Shown: positions 50,719-59,512 of the stretch, piece after piece
How positions within the stretch are numbered: position 1 is the stretch's first letter
How the letters are laid out: each line of letters starts with the position of its first letter
Assembly (NCBI RefSeq): GCF_041154675.1
Contig: NZ_AP031322.1
Span: forward strand, 682,001-746,000
Length of the DNA stretch: 64,000 nucleotides
DNA from: Sulfurisphaera javensis
Lineage (GTDB): Archaea > Thermoproteota > Thermoprotei_A > Sulfolobales > Sulfolobaceae
Direction of reading: 5' to 3'
Position numbers and translations under genes: made by a program
The notes under the pieces: generated by a model
What the model saw: only the letters and a program-made list of their open reading frames with translations
What the model was told of the DNA's origin: nothing
Databases searched by the model: none

Positions 50719-51621
50719 ATGAGCACTAGAAGACTCCAAAAGATCAAAGGAGGAAGTTATATAATTTCTATCCCTAGTGATTGGGTAAGAAAGAATGGCC
50801 TTGATGTAAAAAGCGAACTTAAAGTTTATGAGGTTTATGATGGTTTAAAAATAAAACCAGAGAGAAAAATAAATGACGAAAAGGAAATACTTCTTAGAGA
50901 TCTCGATGAAACATTATATTTAATATCCGTTTATTATATGCAAGGAATTAGCAGAATAATTGTTAGATCAGAAAACGTTATGAGCCAAGAAATTAAGAAA
51001 GCTTTAAGAGAGTTACAACTTACTCATGCTGGTTTAGAAATTGAAGATGAGACATTTGACAAAATTGTGTTCAGAATAAATTTGCCTATAAGTACTAAAT
51101 TGAACGACATGGTTAATTCGTTTATAGAGAAAATTAGAAAATTATTGATTGATCTTAAAGTGTTAGAAAGATTTAGTAAAGAGATTAAAGAGGACCTTAT
51201 TACTAGATGTGATATTCTAATGAAAGATTATAGGGTTATAATAAGAAATATAGCTATTGGAGTTCAATTAGATGATACTTATAATTTCAATTTACCGACA
51301 AAAGATATAATATTATATGCCATTTTGATGAGAGATTTAGGAAGATTTATCTCACATTTGAAAACATTTTTAACACTAATAGATGAAAATAACGTAATTA
51401 ATAAAGAGATGATAGACTTACTTATACAAATGTTTGATAAATCTACTTCTATGTTCATAACTGAAAATTTAGCTGATATCCAAGTAATTAGAAAAAATAT
51501 GAAAATACTTGAGGAGAATTGTAATAAAGTGTCCGATCCTTGTAAAGAGTTTGTGAGAATGGCATCCTATTGTATAGCAATAATGGATGACGCTGTGCAT
51601 AAATCAGTTAGGTTGATATAA
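50719..51621 (+). CDS. AbrB-PhoU domain regulator
   Basis: 300 residues: an N-terminal SpoVT/AbrB swapped-hairpin domain (RRLQKIKGGSYIISIPSDWVRKNGL) and PhoU-like helices to the end. Such archaeal proteins are annotated as phosphate uptake regulators; here it stands between two catabolic gene groups and could control them instead (inference). Confidence 0.85.
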   Translation: MSTRRLQKIKGGSYIISIPSDWVRKNGLDVKSELKVYEVYDGLKIKPERKINDEKEILLRDLDETLYLISVYYMQGISRIIVRSENVMSQEIKKALRELQLTHAGLEIEDETFDKIVFRINLPISTKLNDMVNSFIEKIRKLLIDLKVLERFSKEIKEDLITRCDILMKDYRVIIRNIAIGVQLDDTYNFNLPTKDIILYAILMRDLGRFISHLKTFLTLIDENNVINKEMIDLLIQMFDKSTSMFITENLADIQVIRKNMKILEENCNKVSDPCKEFVRMASYCIAIMDDAVHKSVRLI

Positions 51622-51668
51622 TTAAATGCATATAAATGTCATTATTATGCCATTTAATTGAATGATGA

Positions 51669-51680
51669 AGATTTATAAAT
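51669..51680 (+). promoter_or_regulatory. TATA element of the diiron protein gene
   Basis: AGATTTATAAAT is centred about 28 bases before the ATG at 51703, supporting that start (leaderless) over the TTG one codon earlier. Confidence 0.5.
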
Positions 51681-51702
51681 TAAAAGTATAAAATATATTT
51701 TG

Positions 51703-52725
51703 ATGAGTTCCAAATACTCTAATCTTAATTTTGAGGAGGAGCCAGATTTCCCAATAGAAAACATTTACCCTCCAAGGTGGAATTTCGACAATGAAAAAGC
51801 TTGGCAACTTTACAGAAGAGCAAAAAGAGAACAATGGGACGAAGAAAACATAGACTGGAAAGAAGTAAAAGATTATGCAACAGGATTAGACAGAAAACAA
51901 AAACTAGCAATAGCATACTGGTGGAGCCTTCTTTCAAACTTTGACAATGCAACTCCAGTCTTCGCCTATGCAGTGATAAAATCATTTGAACAACATTTAG
52001 ATACTGCTGTAAAAGGAGTACTAACTACAATAACTTACGATGAAAATAGACATAACGTTATGTGTGGATTAGCAATAAATAGTGTTTTACCGGGATTTCC
52101 TTTTGATTTTAAGCCACAAGATGATCTAGAGAAAAAAGCTAAACTAAACGTTTTATGGACGTGGTGGAATGGGTCTAGATATTGGAAGGCCTATTTAGAA
52201 GCTTATAAAAAGTATACATTTGACGTACTATTCACATCTTTTATGATGGGAGAAGCAGCAGCAACAACAGTATTCACAACAATGTCAAAAGGAGCAAAAC
52301 TAAAAGCATTCCAAGAACTATTCAAAAACACAGCAGTAGACGAAACAAGACACTACGCATTCACACATCTTATAATGTCTCAAAATGCCCAAAAAATGGA
52401 TGAAGAGAGAAAAAAACTTGTAACTAAACAGATAAGAGCTGGTTTTGTGTTTTTATCTTTAATTACTTATAAACCTCCAAAGGACTTTTGGAAACTACCA
52501 CCATGGTTCACAGAAGTACATGAAAAAATGGAAGACATAGCAAGAGACGCAGGATTCTACATACCAACAATAGAAGAAAAAGAACAAGCATGGAAACAAG
52601 CAGTACTAAGAGTAGGGGCTTCATTAAAACATTATGGTATTAAATTACCCGATATGCCAGAATTAGGTATTTCTGGAGAAGTAATTGAAGAAATCAGCGA
52701 GGAAGATTATATTCCGGTGTTCTAA
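51703..52725 (+). CDS. Ferritin-like diiron protein, possible oxygenase
   Basis: 340 residues. Two E-x2-H motifs, TYDENRHNVMCG (about 106-117) and AVDETRHYAFTH (about 209-220), together with Glu in KSFEQHLD and MMGEAAAT give the carboxylate/His set of a ribonucleotide-reductase-like or PaaA/BoxB-like diiron site. The gene sits one base before 3-hydroxyacyl-CoA dehydrogenase and close to a PaaG-like gene, suggesting oxygenation of a CoA-activated ring or chain. No reductase partner is adjacent. Codon use is strikingly patchy, alternating A/C-ending and T-ending blocks. Confidence 0.75.
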   Translation: MSSKYSNLNFEEEPDFPIENIYPPRWNFDNEKAWQLYRRAKREQWDEENIDWKEVKDYATGLDRKQKLAIAYWWSLLSNFDNATPVFAYAVIKSFEQHLDTAVKGVLTTITYDENRHNVMCGLAINSVLPGFPFDFKPQDDLEKKAKLNVLWTWWNGSRYWKAYLEAYKKYTFDVLFTSFMMGEAAATTVFTTMSKGAKLKAFQELFKNTAVDETRHYAFTHLIMSQNAQKMDEERKKLVTKQIRAGFVFLSLITYKPPKDFWKLPPWFTEVHEKMEDIARDAGFYIPTIEEKEQAWKQAVLRVGASLKHYGIKLPDMPELGISGEVIEEISEEDYIPVF

Positions 52726-53742
52726 ATGAAAATTGCTGTTATAGGAGCTGGAGTTATGGGACATGGAATTGCTGAGGTCTTTGCTATTTATGGAAATAGT
52801 ATTTATCTGTATGACAAGTATCCGGAAGCGTTAAAGAAAGGGTTAAACAGCATTTTGTGGTCTCTGCAGAAATTAAAAGAAAAAGGGAAAATAGAAGATG
52901 TAGACAAGATTTACTCAAGGATATTTCCAATTAATGATTTACAAGACATTGAAGATTCTGAGTTAGTAATAGAAGCTGTACCAGAGAACTTTGACTTAAA
53001 ATCGTCTATATTTAAAGAAGTAAGTGGAATAGTAAGCAAAGATACTTTAATTGCGACTAATACAAGTAGTTTACCTATTTCAGAACTTGCTAAGAACGTT
53101 GTAAACCCTAGTAGATTTCTAGGATTGCATTTCTTTAATCCACCCGTGCTAATGAAATTAGTTGAGGTCATTAAAGGTAATGAAACAGACACATCCGTTT
53201 TTAATGAAGGAATAGAAATAGTTAAAAGAATTGAAAAAATTCCTATACCAGTACGAAAGGATGTAATAGGATTTGTTGTGAATAGAATATTATTTAGGGT
53301 ATTTACATCGGCGTGTAGATTACTTAACAAATATACCGTAGAAGAAATAGATAGTTTAGCTAAGTATGTTTTAGAGTTCCCTATGGGGGTTTTCGAACTC
53401 CTAGACTATACTGGAATAGATACAAACTATTTGATTTCTAATGAAGTGAAAAAGAGAGGTTTTGATTTCACGTGTAATAAATTAAAAGAGCTTTACGAAA
53501 AAGGGTTTTACGGAACTAAAGTAGGAAAAGGATTTTATGATTGGAGTAAAGGTAGGCCGAATATTACAAAGACCGAAAAAATGCCTTCACCGGAGCAGCT
53601 ATTAAAAGACGCAATAAATGAAGCTATATGGTTAGTTGAAAATGGGGTATCTACAGAAGATGAAGTAAATTTAGCTACAAAACTTGGTTTAGGTTGGAAA
53701 AAGGGTATTTTTGACTACGCTAGAGAATTATCTATTAAATAA
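52726..53742 (+). CDS. 3-hydroxyacyl-CoA dehydrogenase
   Basis: 338 residues. Rossmann motif GAGVMGHGIAEVFA (7-20), the catalytic segment GLHFFNPPVLMKLVEVI (about 132-148) and the C-terminal dimerisation domain are present. It oxidises 3-hydroxyacyl-CoA with NAD. It starts directly after the stop of the diiron gene, so the two are one transcript. Confidence 0.92.
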   Translation: MKIAVIGAGVMGHGIAEVFAIYGNSIYLYDKYPEALKKGLNSILWSLQKLKEKGKIEDVDKIYSRIFPINDLQDIEDSELVIEAVPENFDLKSSIFKEVSGIVSKDTLIATNTSSLPISELAKNVVNPSRFLGLHFFNPPVLMKLVEVIKGNETDTSVFNEGIEIVKRIEKIPIPVRKDVIGFVVNRILFRVFTSACRLLNKYTVEEIDSLAKYVLEFPMGVFELLDYTGIDTNYLISNEVKKRGFDFTCNKLKELYEKGFYGTKVGKGFYDWSKGRPNITKTEKMPSPEQLLKDAINEAIWLVENGVSTEDEVNLATKLGLGWKKGIFDYARELSIK

Positions 53743-53769
53743 ATATATTGTTATACAATAGTTTAATTT

Positions 53770-54813
53770 ATGGGAAAAGTAAAATCAATGACTATTGGAA
53801 ATTTTTTAAGACTTGTTAAAGGAAGAGGCATTAAAAAAATGCCATTAATTGCTGGGCATAAATTACTTTATTCATGCAACTTAAGATGTAGAATGTGTCC
53901 TTTTTGGAGAAGAAAAGATGAGAGACTACTTTCTCTAGAAGAAGAAATAAAAATGATGAACGCATTACAAACTGCTGGAGTCCTTTTTATGGGTTTTGAA
54001 GGAGGAGAACCATTACTTAGAAAAGATTTGCCAGAAATTTTAGAAGAATCTTCTAAGAGATTTTACACTTCATTAGTCACTAATGGATGGCTTCTGAAAG
54101 ATAAGGTAAGAGAAATAAGAGATTACGTTGATTACCTTTTCGTTTCTATTGATGGAATTGGAGAAACTCACGATAAAATTAGAGGAATTAACGGAGCATT
54201 TGAAAGAGCGATTGAAGGAATAAAAGAAAGTGTAAAACAGGGAATTCAAACTGGAATAAGTTTTACTTTAACTGAGGAAAATACTAATGAGATCATTAAC
54301 GTTATCAACTTAGCTGAAAAACTTGGTGTAAGAGTAAATGTTCAAGTTGCTTATGATTATTCAACTGCTGAAAAACTTTCTCCGTCAGGGGAAAAACTTA
54401 AGAAAGCCTTAGAAACTTTAATAGAATTAAAGGAGAGAGGAAAACCAATAATTGAAAGTGAAGATTATTTTAAAGCAATTCTTAGCAGTTGGTTTTATAA
54501 TATTCCTTGGATTTGCAAACCATGGATAACTATAAATATCGACCCTCAGGGGAAGATAATCCTACCATGTTATGTAATTGGTGAATATCGTGGAGATAAA
54601 AAAGTTTGGGAAGTTGATATTGTGAAATTGTGGAATGAATATGACTGGGATAAATATTCTCTATGCAATAAATGTGCTTTAAGTTGCTATCTTGAACCCT
54701 CACTTTTCACTTGGAGAAATCCACGATTAGTTAAGGAAAGAATAGTACAACCAATGATAGAAGTAATTTCTAGTAATTTTAAAAAAAAATTAACCAATAA
54801 AAAAATAATATAA
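53770..54813 (+). CDS. Radical SAM enzyme with C-terminal Cys cluster
   Basis: 347 residues. The AdoMet cluster motif is C-x3-C-x2-C in YSCNLRCRMCPFW (about 36-48); GFEGGEPLL and SIDGIGETHDKIRG are the usual barrel landmarks. Near the end CKPW..., LPCYV and SLCNKCALSC provide Cys for an auxiliary cluster (SPASM/twitch-like). The substrate is unknown; lipid modification or peptide maturation are both possible. It is 27 bases downstream of the dehydrogenase. Confidence 0.85.
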   Translation: MGKVKSMTIGNFLRLVKGRGIKKMPLIAGHKLLYSCNLRCRMCPFWRRKDERLLSLEEEIKMMNALQTAGVLFMGFEGGEPLLRKDLPEILEESSKRFYTSLVTNGWLLKDKVREIRDYVDYLFVSIDGIGETHDKIRGINGAFERAIEGIKESVKQGIQTGISFTLTEENTNEIINVINLAEKLGVRVNVQVAYDYSTAEKLSPSGEKLKKALETLIELKERGKPIIESEDYFKAILSSWFYNIPWICKPWITINIDPQGKIILPCYVIGEYRGDKKVWEVDIVKLWNEYDWDKYSLCNKCALSCYLEPSLFTWRNPRLVKERIVQPMIEVISSNFKKKLTNKKII

Positions 54814-54875
54814 TTAATGAATAGTCTTCTTACGTAATAATTAAAGAATAAAATCGGTATAAATACAAGAAAAAC

Positions 54876-55044
54876 TGGTCAGAGAAATTAGATTATAGAA
54901 AATATTTAGAGTTTAGGATTAAAAAGTATCCAGACTTCCTGGATAAACTGCTACTCTTCATTTCTCACTTTAATTTCATAATTTAAACTTAAGGCAAGCA
55001 AAGGCAGACTCAGCTTCCTCATAAAAAGATTGCTAGATAACTGA
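54876..55044 (+). pseudogene. Truncated relic of DUF4143-type ATPase
   Basis: The plus strand reads DYRKYLEFRIKKYPDFLDK, closely matching TYKKYLEAKIKWYPDFLDK of the intact ATPase at 25088-26410. After a stop and a small deletion it continues LSFLIKRLLDN, matching LILFIKKLLDN just after the P-loop. The P-loop itself and the remaining 360 residues are lost. Confidence 0.7.
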
Positions 55045-55318
55045 AAAAAGTTAGGGCAAGCCTCGCCATTTACGTTACTCCCTAAAATCATCACCTTAAA
55101 AATAAATCAAGGTAGATAAAAAGTGGTTCTATAATTTTAATCAATTAGATAAAAATTCATCTTGTTGTATCTCTCTTAGGAAAAGCAAAAAGTGAAGAAG
55201 CTTAAAACCTTTTTTATTATTAAATAGGAGTCTTGCCTAGGTTAGTTAATATTAGTGTTTTTATTTCTTCCCTTGAAGTTTAGGAAGAAGAAAAGTGATA
55301 TATAGGCTAGTTTTGGAA

Positions 55319-55379
55319 TTGTGAGAGGGTAGGGTTATCATGCATTATTCCAATTCTAGTATTACCTACTCTCCCACAA
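55319..55379. repeat. Imperfect 15-base inverted repeat
   Basis: TTGTGAGAGGGTAGG (55319-55333) and CCTACTCTCCCACAA (55365-55379) are complementary with two mismatches, separated by 31 bases. Could be the ends of a tiny non-autonomous element or a hairpin. Confidence 0.4.
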
Positions 55380-55541
55380 ATGTTTTTACCTATATATTCA
55401 ATTTATTTCTTAAGTTTTAATTCAAATTTTTTCATTAATTTAAAATAAAATTATAGTAATATTTTTCATGAATTGAATTTGGGGAGTACCGCAGAGAGGT
55501 GAGGCTTTCTGCCCACACTTTTTGTAAAATTACGGGTTCTA

Positions 55542-55772
55542 GTGATCTTGATATTGCAATTTTTTTACGATGAACCTCTTACTGATAAAGAAAAGATAAA
55601 AATAACGTTAGATATATTAGATGAGCTAAACGAGGAGATTCCTGGCGTAGATCTGAAGGTTTTAAGGAAAGATGAGGAAGGATATTTTCTGAAAATGATT
55701 AAGGATTTTGTGAGGGGTTTAAAAAGAGAAAGAAAAGAAAAAACTCTCACTCTTTTATCTCCTTATACGTGA
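55542..55772 (+). CDS. Hypothetical protein, 76 residues, possibly truncated
   Basis: GTG start giving [18 protein letters not shown]. Acidic middle and basic helical end. The reading frame begins right after relic DNA, so it may be the remains of a longer gene. Its end overlaps the convergent peroxiredoxin gene by 26 bases. Not recognised. Confidence 0.4.
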   Translation: MILILQFFYDEPLTDKEKIKITLDILDELNEEIPGVDLKVLRKDEEGYFLKMIKDFVRGLKRERKEKTLTLLSPYT

Positions 55773-56394
55773 ACCACCAGTCAAATGGTTGATTTAATCT
55801 CATTTTAGCGTCTTTCACTGTCCTTGGTGGTGGGTTGATAACCTTATTCCCTATTAACTCGTTATTAGGCCAATTTGCTGGTGTAACTACCCCAGCCTTG
55901 TCCACTAATTGTAAAGCCTTTATTGATCTTAATATCTCATCGATGTTTCTACCAATCTCCATAGGATAATACATTATTAACCTTACAACACCTTTGTCAT
56001 CTACTATAAAAACAGCCCTAACTGTTGACGTGTTTGATTCAGCATGAATCATTCCTAACCTTTTTGCAACATTTCCCATAGGGTCTGCTATGATTGGGAA
56101 AGGTACTTCAACCTTAAGGTTCTTCTCTATCCACATTACCCATTCTATATGTGAAATGTTACTGTCAACAGAAAGTCCTATCAACTCCGTGTTCAGTTTC
56201 TTAAATTCCTCATACTTTTTAGCAAATGAGTAAAACTCAGTAGTACATACTGGTGTAAAATCTCCTGGATGGCTGAATAAAACGAACCATTTTCCTTGGT
56301 AATAGTCTGGTAGCTTTATTTTTCCATGTGTAGTTATTACTTCCATTTCAGGGAATTTCTCTCCTATTAAGGGTATTCTTCCAGTTTCACTCAT
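55747..56394 (-). CDS. 1-Cys peroxiredoxin (Prx6 type)
   Basis: 215 residues. The peroxidatic C50 is in [12 protein letters not shown], and the Prx6-type C-terminal extension is present. No second Cys exists anywhere in the protein, so it is a 1-Cys enzyme and needs an external reductant. It reduces peroxides in this obligately aerobic-looking organism. Confidence 0.92.
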   Translation of the reverse strand: MSETGRIPLIGEKFPEMEVITTHGKIKLPDYYQGKWFVLFSHPGDFTPVCTTEFYSFAKKYEEFKKLNTELIGLSVDSNISHIEWVMWIEKNLKVEVPFPIIADPMGNVAKRLGMIHAESNTSTVRAVFIVDDKGVVRLIMYYPMEIGRNIDEILRSIKALQLVDKAGVVTPANWPNNELIGNKVINPPPRTVKDAKMRLNQPFDWWFTYKEIKE

Positions 56395-56456
56395 TTTGTA
56401 TCTAGTATTAATTTGTAGTTACTACTATTTAAATTTAACTCACTTCTAATTCGAAG

Positions 56457-56875
56457 TTATTTTATGTTAAAAGCAATTTCAAGTAACTGTTTTGCATTCC
56501 TATATCTCCAATAATCTTCAATAATTTCGCCGACTTCTCCAGTACTCTTAGTATGTTGCTTATTACATGCGTTTATATTCCAATCTGGAATTATGACTAT
56601 AGTTAATTCTTTGACTTCTGGTGGAACAGGAAAAAGATCATACATTTCATCACCATATTTCTTTTCAGCCTCATCTCTTGGTAAGACTTCTATCAATATT
56701 GGTACATTTTCTTTAACTTTTTCATTTCCTCGTCTGTTGGTTTTCTATTAAATTGTACTGTTAACCTTCCGTGATTCTCCTTTACATATGTGCTTGCAGT
56801 CCACTTTGCTCCTAAAACTTTTCTTACTGCTCCTTTTAAAACATGTAAAGCTGTATGAGTTCTTATCTCAATCAT
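56457..56875 (-). pseudogene. alaX: AlaX-type alanyl-tRNA editing protein with a frameshift
   Basis: Two frames form one AlaX-like protein of about 140 residues. The first (from the ATG at 56875) has the zinc motif H7-T-A-L-H11; it ends after KKLKKMYQY. The second begins in the other frame as [22 protein letters not shown] and supplies the C-x3-H pair (ACNKQH). All four zinc ligands are kept. The join needs one extra A in the A4 run at 56706-56709. Either the gene is recently broken, the run is mis-sequenced, or ribosomes slip there. A TATA element CTTATATAAG at 56897-56906 makes it leaderless. Confidence 0.75.
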
Positions 56876-56915
56876 AATTAATCATTTTTCTTTTTTCTTA
56901 TATAAGATATTTATG

Positions 56916-56964
56916 GTGATGAAAAGCCCATCAACTGAGTAATGAAGAGATGCGGGTAGACTGA
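56916..56964 (+). ncRNA. Box C/D small guide RNA
   Basis: All four boxes are present in canonical order: C (GTGATGA, 56916-56922), D' (CTGA, 56935-56938), C' (ATGAAGA, 56942-56948, one change from consensus) and D (CTGA, 56961-56964). Both guide regions are exactly 12 bases (56923-56934 and 56949-56960) and the D'-C' spacer is 3 bases, the ideal archaeal geometry. By the D+5 rule the guides AAAGCCCATCAA and GATGCGGGTAGA would direct 2'-O-methylation within UUGAUGGGCUUU and UCUACCCGCAUC. The RNA targets were not identified. Confidence 0.85.
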
Positions 56965-57109
56965 TAATATCTTTTCAATATTTTTAACTTATATAAATTC
57001 AGTTATTTACATTCAATAATAAATTTATTAAATAATTAAATCAATAATTTTTAATATATTTGATATAAATTTATATTTTCAAAGGAGTATATAAGATTAA
57101 TGAAAGTAT

Positions 57110-58990
57110 ATGGGAATAATTTTCCCAGACAAGATGAAGAGAGTATTCATTATTGCTAATCTTCACATAGCTGAGAAACTAGTTCTTGATATATTGAATC
57201 TTGGTGTTTTTCAACCAGAAAAACCTATTTATTCGAAAATATTTAACAAAATAGAATATGTTGATGAATATTTGGCCTTAGTTAAAGATTATTTAACTAT
57301 CACAAATGAAATTATCTCATTTTATTCTTTTCCTATTAAGAGAACTGGTGAATTAAAATTCGATAACCTTTCAAATGTCATAAAAAGTCTTTCTAATGAT
57401 GTAGAAAGGATTAAACATGTTTATGAGAAGATTATAAAATTAAAGCAAAATAGAGAACAGATAGAGGATTTGTACACTAAAATTGAAGAGTACAAAGCCG
57501 AAAATTTGCTCATAGAATTAAATAATCTTTTAATCGAGGAGAAAGAACTTCAGAATTACCTTAGAAAAATTAAGTCAGAAATAGAAACTGAGGTTATTTC
57601 ATTGTATAACAAATTACTCACCATTCAGAACTATTTGGAAATACTATTTTATGCTAGAAAAAGTAGATTCTTTTTCTTTCTTGAAGGTTATGTAAAAGAA
57701 AAGGCATTTTATAACTTCAAGGCAGTATTAATGAATAAATATAGCAAAAATATCATTATTGAGGCAGAAAATCCAGTAAAATATGTCTCTACATTAGAAC
57801 CTCCTCCTACTTCCTTTTCCTCCTCAAGAATCATAAAACCTTTCGAAGTAATAACTAAATTTTATGGTACTCCAAATTATTGGGAGATAAATCCAGCTAT
57901 AGTTTATGCATTGGCATTTCCTTTATTTTTCTCTTTAATGTTTCCTGATGCAGGTAATGGAGTTATTTTATTCATTTTTAGTCTTCTATTATATAAATAT
58001 TCTAAAAATAGAAATAATCAAGATCTTTCACAAATATCTATAGTTTTGGCCATTTCTAGCTTTATATCAATAATTTTTGGACTAATAGATAGAGATTTTT
58101 TTGGACCATTATTAGTTGGAGGAGTTAGAGAAATTATTAATAGTAAAAATGCTACTGTGGGTCCTTTGTACAATTTATGGCCTATACCCTCGTATGTTTC
58201 TTTTAATTTACGATATCTAATACCTTTCGGAATTTATTCAATTCCAGAAATTAGCTTGATTAACGGAATATTGATCAGTATCTCTGTTGGAATAATTTTT
58301 ATGGTGAGCACTATAATTTTAGGAATTATTAATCTTATTTATAAATATAATTTCAGGGATATATTTCTTGATTATTTGCCTTCTTTTATTGTTTACTTTT
58401 CAGTATTTTTATTATTTGCTTATGGATTCGTGTCTCCTTTTCAGTATTTTTACCGAGTAATATCTATTTTAAGTGAAATAGAAAAAATCGTAGTACACTT
58501 CCCAGACAACTTTATGGAGTCATCAGAAAGCATTTTATCATTTAGTATAATAATCGGAGTTCTTATCGGTCTTATTTATGGAAGTTCAATCAGATATTAT
58601 ATCTATAAATCTAAAGGGAGAAAGGGTGTTAAAACGTCACTTTTACAGTCCTTTATAGAAGGATTCTTCGATCCTTTGATTGTTTTGATTTCTAATATTA
58701 TATCATTTATAAGACTCATTGTTCTTGGATTAGCTCATTATTATCTTTTGTATGCGTTCTCTTATTTTGCTATAATGATTGCTGGTTCATTTAATACACT
58801 TCAAGTTCTAACAAATCCTTCTTCGTTATTCATACTTGTTCTAGGAAATTTAATAGCTATAGCACTAGAAGGTACTCTAGCTTTTATTCAGAGTTTAAGG
58901 CTAAATCTTTATGAATTAAGTGGAAAATTCTGTAGATGTGATGGAAGGCCTTTTACTCCTAAGAAAGCTTATGTAAGTATCAAGGAATAA
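57110..58990 (+). CDS. atpI: A-type ATP synthase subunit I/a
   Basis: 626 residues. An N-terminal cytoplasmic half with coiled coil (about 90-190) and a C-terminal half with seven or eight helices. The essential Arg of the proton path is in ISFIRLIVLGLAHYY (about 536-550). It is a stator and proton-channel subunit of the archaeal ATP synthase. No other subunit gene is within the window, so it is separated from the main operon. The sequence is rather divergent. Confidence 0.85.
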   Translation: MGIIFPDKMKRVFIIANLHIAEKLVLDILNLGVFQPEKPIYSKIFNKIEYVDEYLALVKDYLTITNEIISFYSFPIKRTGELKFDNLSNVIKSLSNDVERIKHVYEKIIKLKQNREQIEDLYTKIEEYKAENLLIELNNLLIEEKELQNYLRKIKSEIETEVISLYNKLLTIQNYLEILFYARKSRFFFFLEGYVKEKAFYNFKAVLMNKYSKNIIIEAENPVKYVSTLEPPPTSFSSSRIIKPFEVITKFYGTPNYWEINPAIVYALAFPLFFSLMFPDAGNGVILFIFSLLLYKYSKNRNNQDLSQISIVLAISSFISIIFGLIDRDFFGPLLVGGVREIINSKNATVGPLYNLWPIPSYVSFNLRYLIPFGIYSIPEISLINGILISISVGIIFMVSTIILGIINLIYKYNFRDIFLDYLPSFIVYFSVFLLFAYGFVSPFQYFYRVISILSEIEKIVVHFPDNFMESSESILSFSIIIGVLIGLIYGSSIRYYIYKSKGRKGVKTSLLQSFIEGFFDPLIVLISNIISFIRLIVLGLAHYYLLYAFSYFAIMIAGSFNTLQVLTNPSSLFILVLGNLIAIALEGTLAFIQSLRLNLYELSGKFCRCDGRPFTPKKAYVSIKE

Positions 58991-59022
58991 AAGCTTTTTA
59001 ACTCTCAAGAGAATTTATAATT

Positions 59023-59301
59023 ATGAAATTTGTTGCAAAAATAGTTGATAATAAATTAGAAATAAAAAACGCTAGTAAAGAACCGGTATTTGTAACAGCG
59101 GTCTATGTAAAATTTAGAGTTTATGTTAAGTCTGAAGAACTTATAGGTGTTGAAGCAATAAGAAATTTAACTGAAGAATATGACATAAACAGAATTATTA
59201 CTGATAATTTTTATATTCCGATTCCTTATAAGGACGTTGCTGAAGTTCAGATAAAATATAGAAAAAATAATGAAATAGAATTAGAAAAAATAGAATTATA
59301 A
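59023..59301 (+). CDS. Hypothetical protein, 92 residues
   Basis: Strand-rich, soluble protein (KFVAKIVDNKLEIKNASKEP) with the look of a small beta-sandwich. Not recognised. It lies 32 bases after the ATPase subunit and may be co-transcribed. Confidence 0.6.
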   Translation: MKFVAKIVDNKLEIKNASKEPVFVTAVYVKFRVYVKSEELIGVEAIRNLTEEYDINRIITDNFYIPIPYKDVAEVQIKYRKNNEIELEKIEL

Positions 59302-59512
59302 GGTTTTTAAAGTTTATTTTTCTTGAAATAATTGCTTTTTCTGAATATATCAATCAATTTTGTTATTATAATATAAAGTTGAACAGCTTGCATTCTCTTC
59401 ATAAAACATTAAATAATAAAGACTAAATTATAAAAATAGGGAAAAAGCAAAAATGTGATTAGGGTCTCATTGAATTTCATATATTTTGTATTCAATTCTC
59501 GACCCTTGGAGT

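Larger units (their letters stand above)
54814..55541. other. 728-base gap with relics
   Basis: No intact gene. It holds a truncated copy of the DUF4143-type ATPase N-terminus (54876-55044), an inverted repeat (55319-55379) and, near 55490-55510, the shared motif TGAGGCTTTCTGC also found at 4450. The region looks like a former insertion hot spot. Confidence 0.5.

Noticed and set aside
51660-51703. Possible box C/D RNA starting with ATGATGA
   Set aside because: No CTGA D or D' box follows at a suitable distance; the area is better explained as the TATA promoter of the diiron gene.
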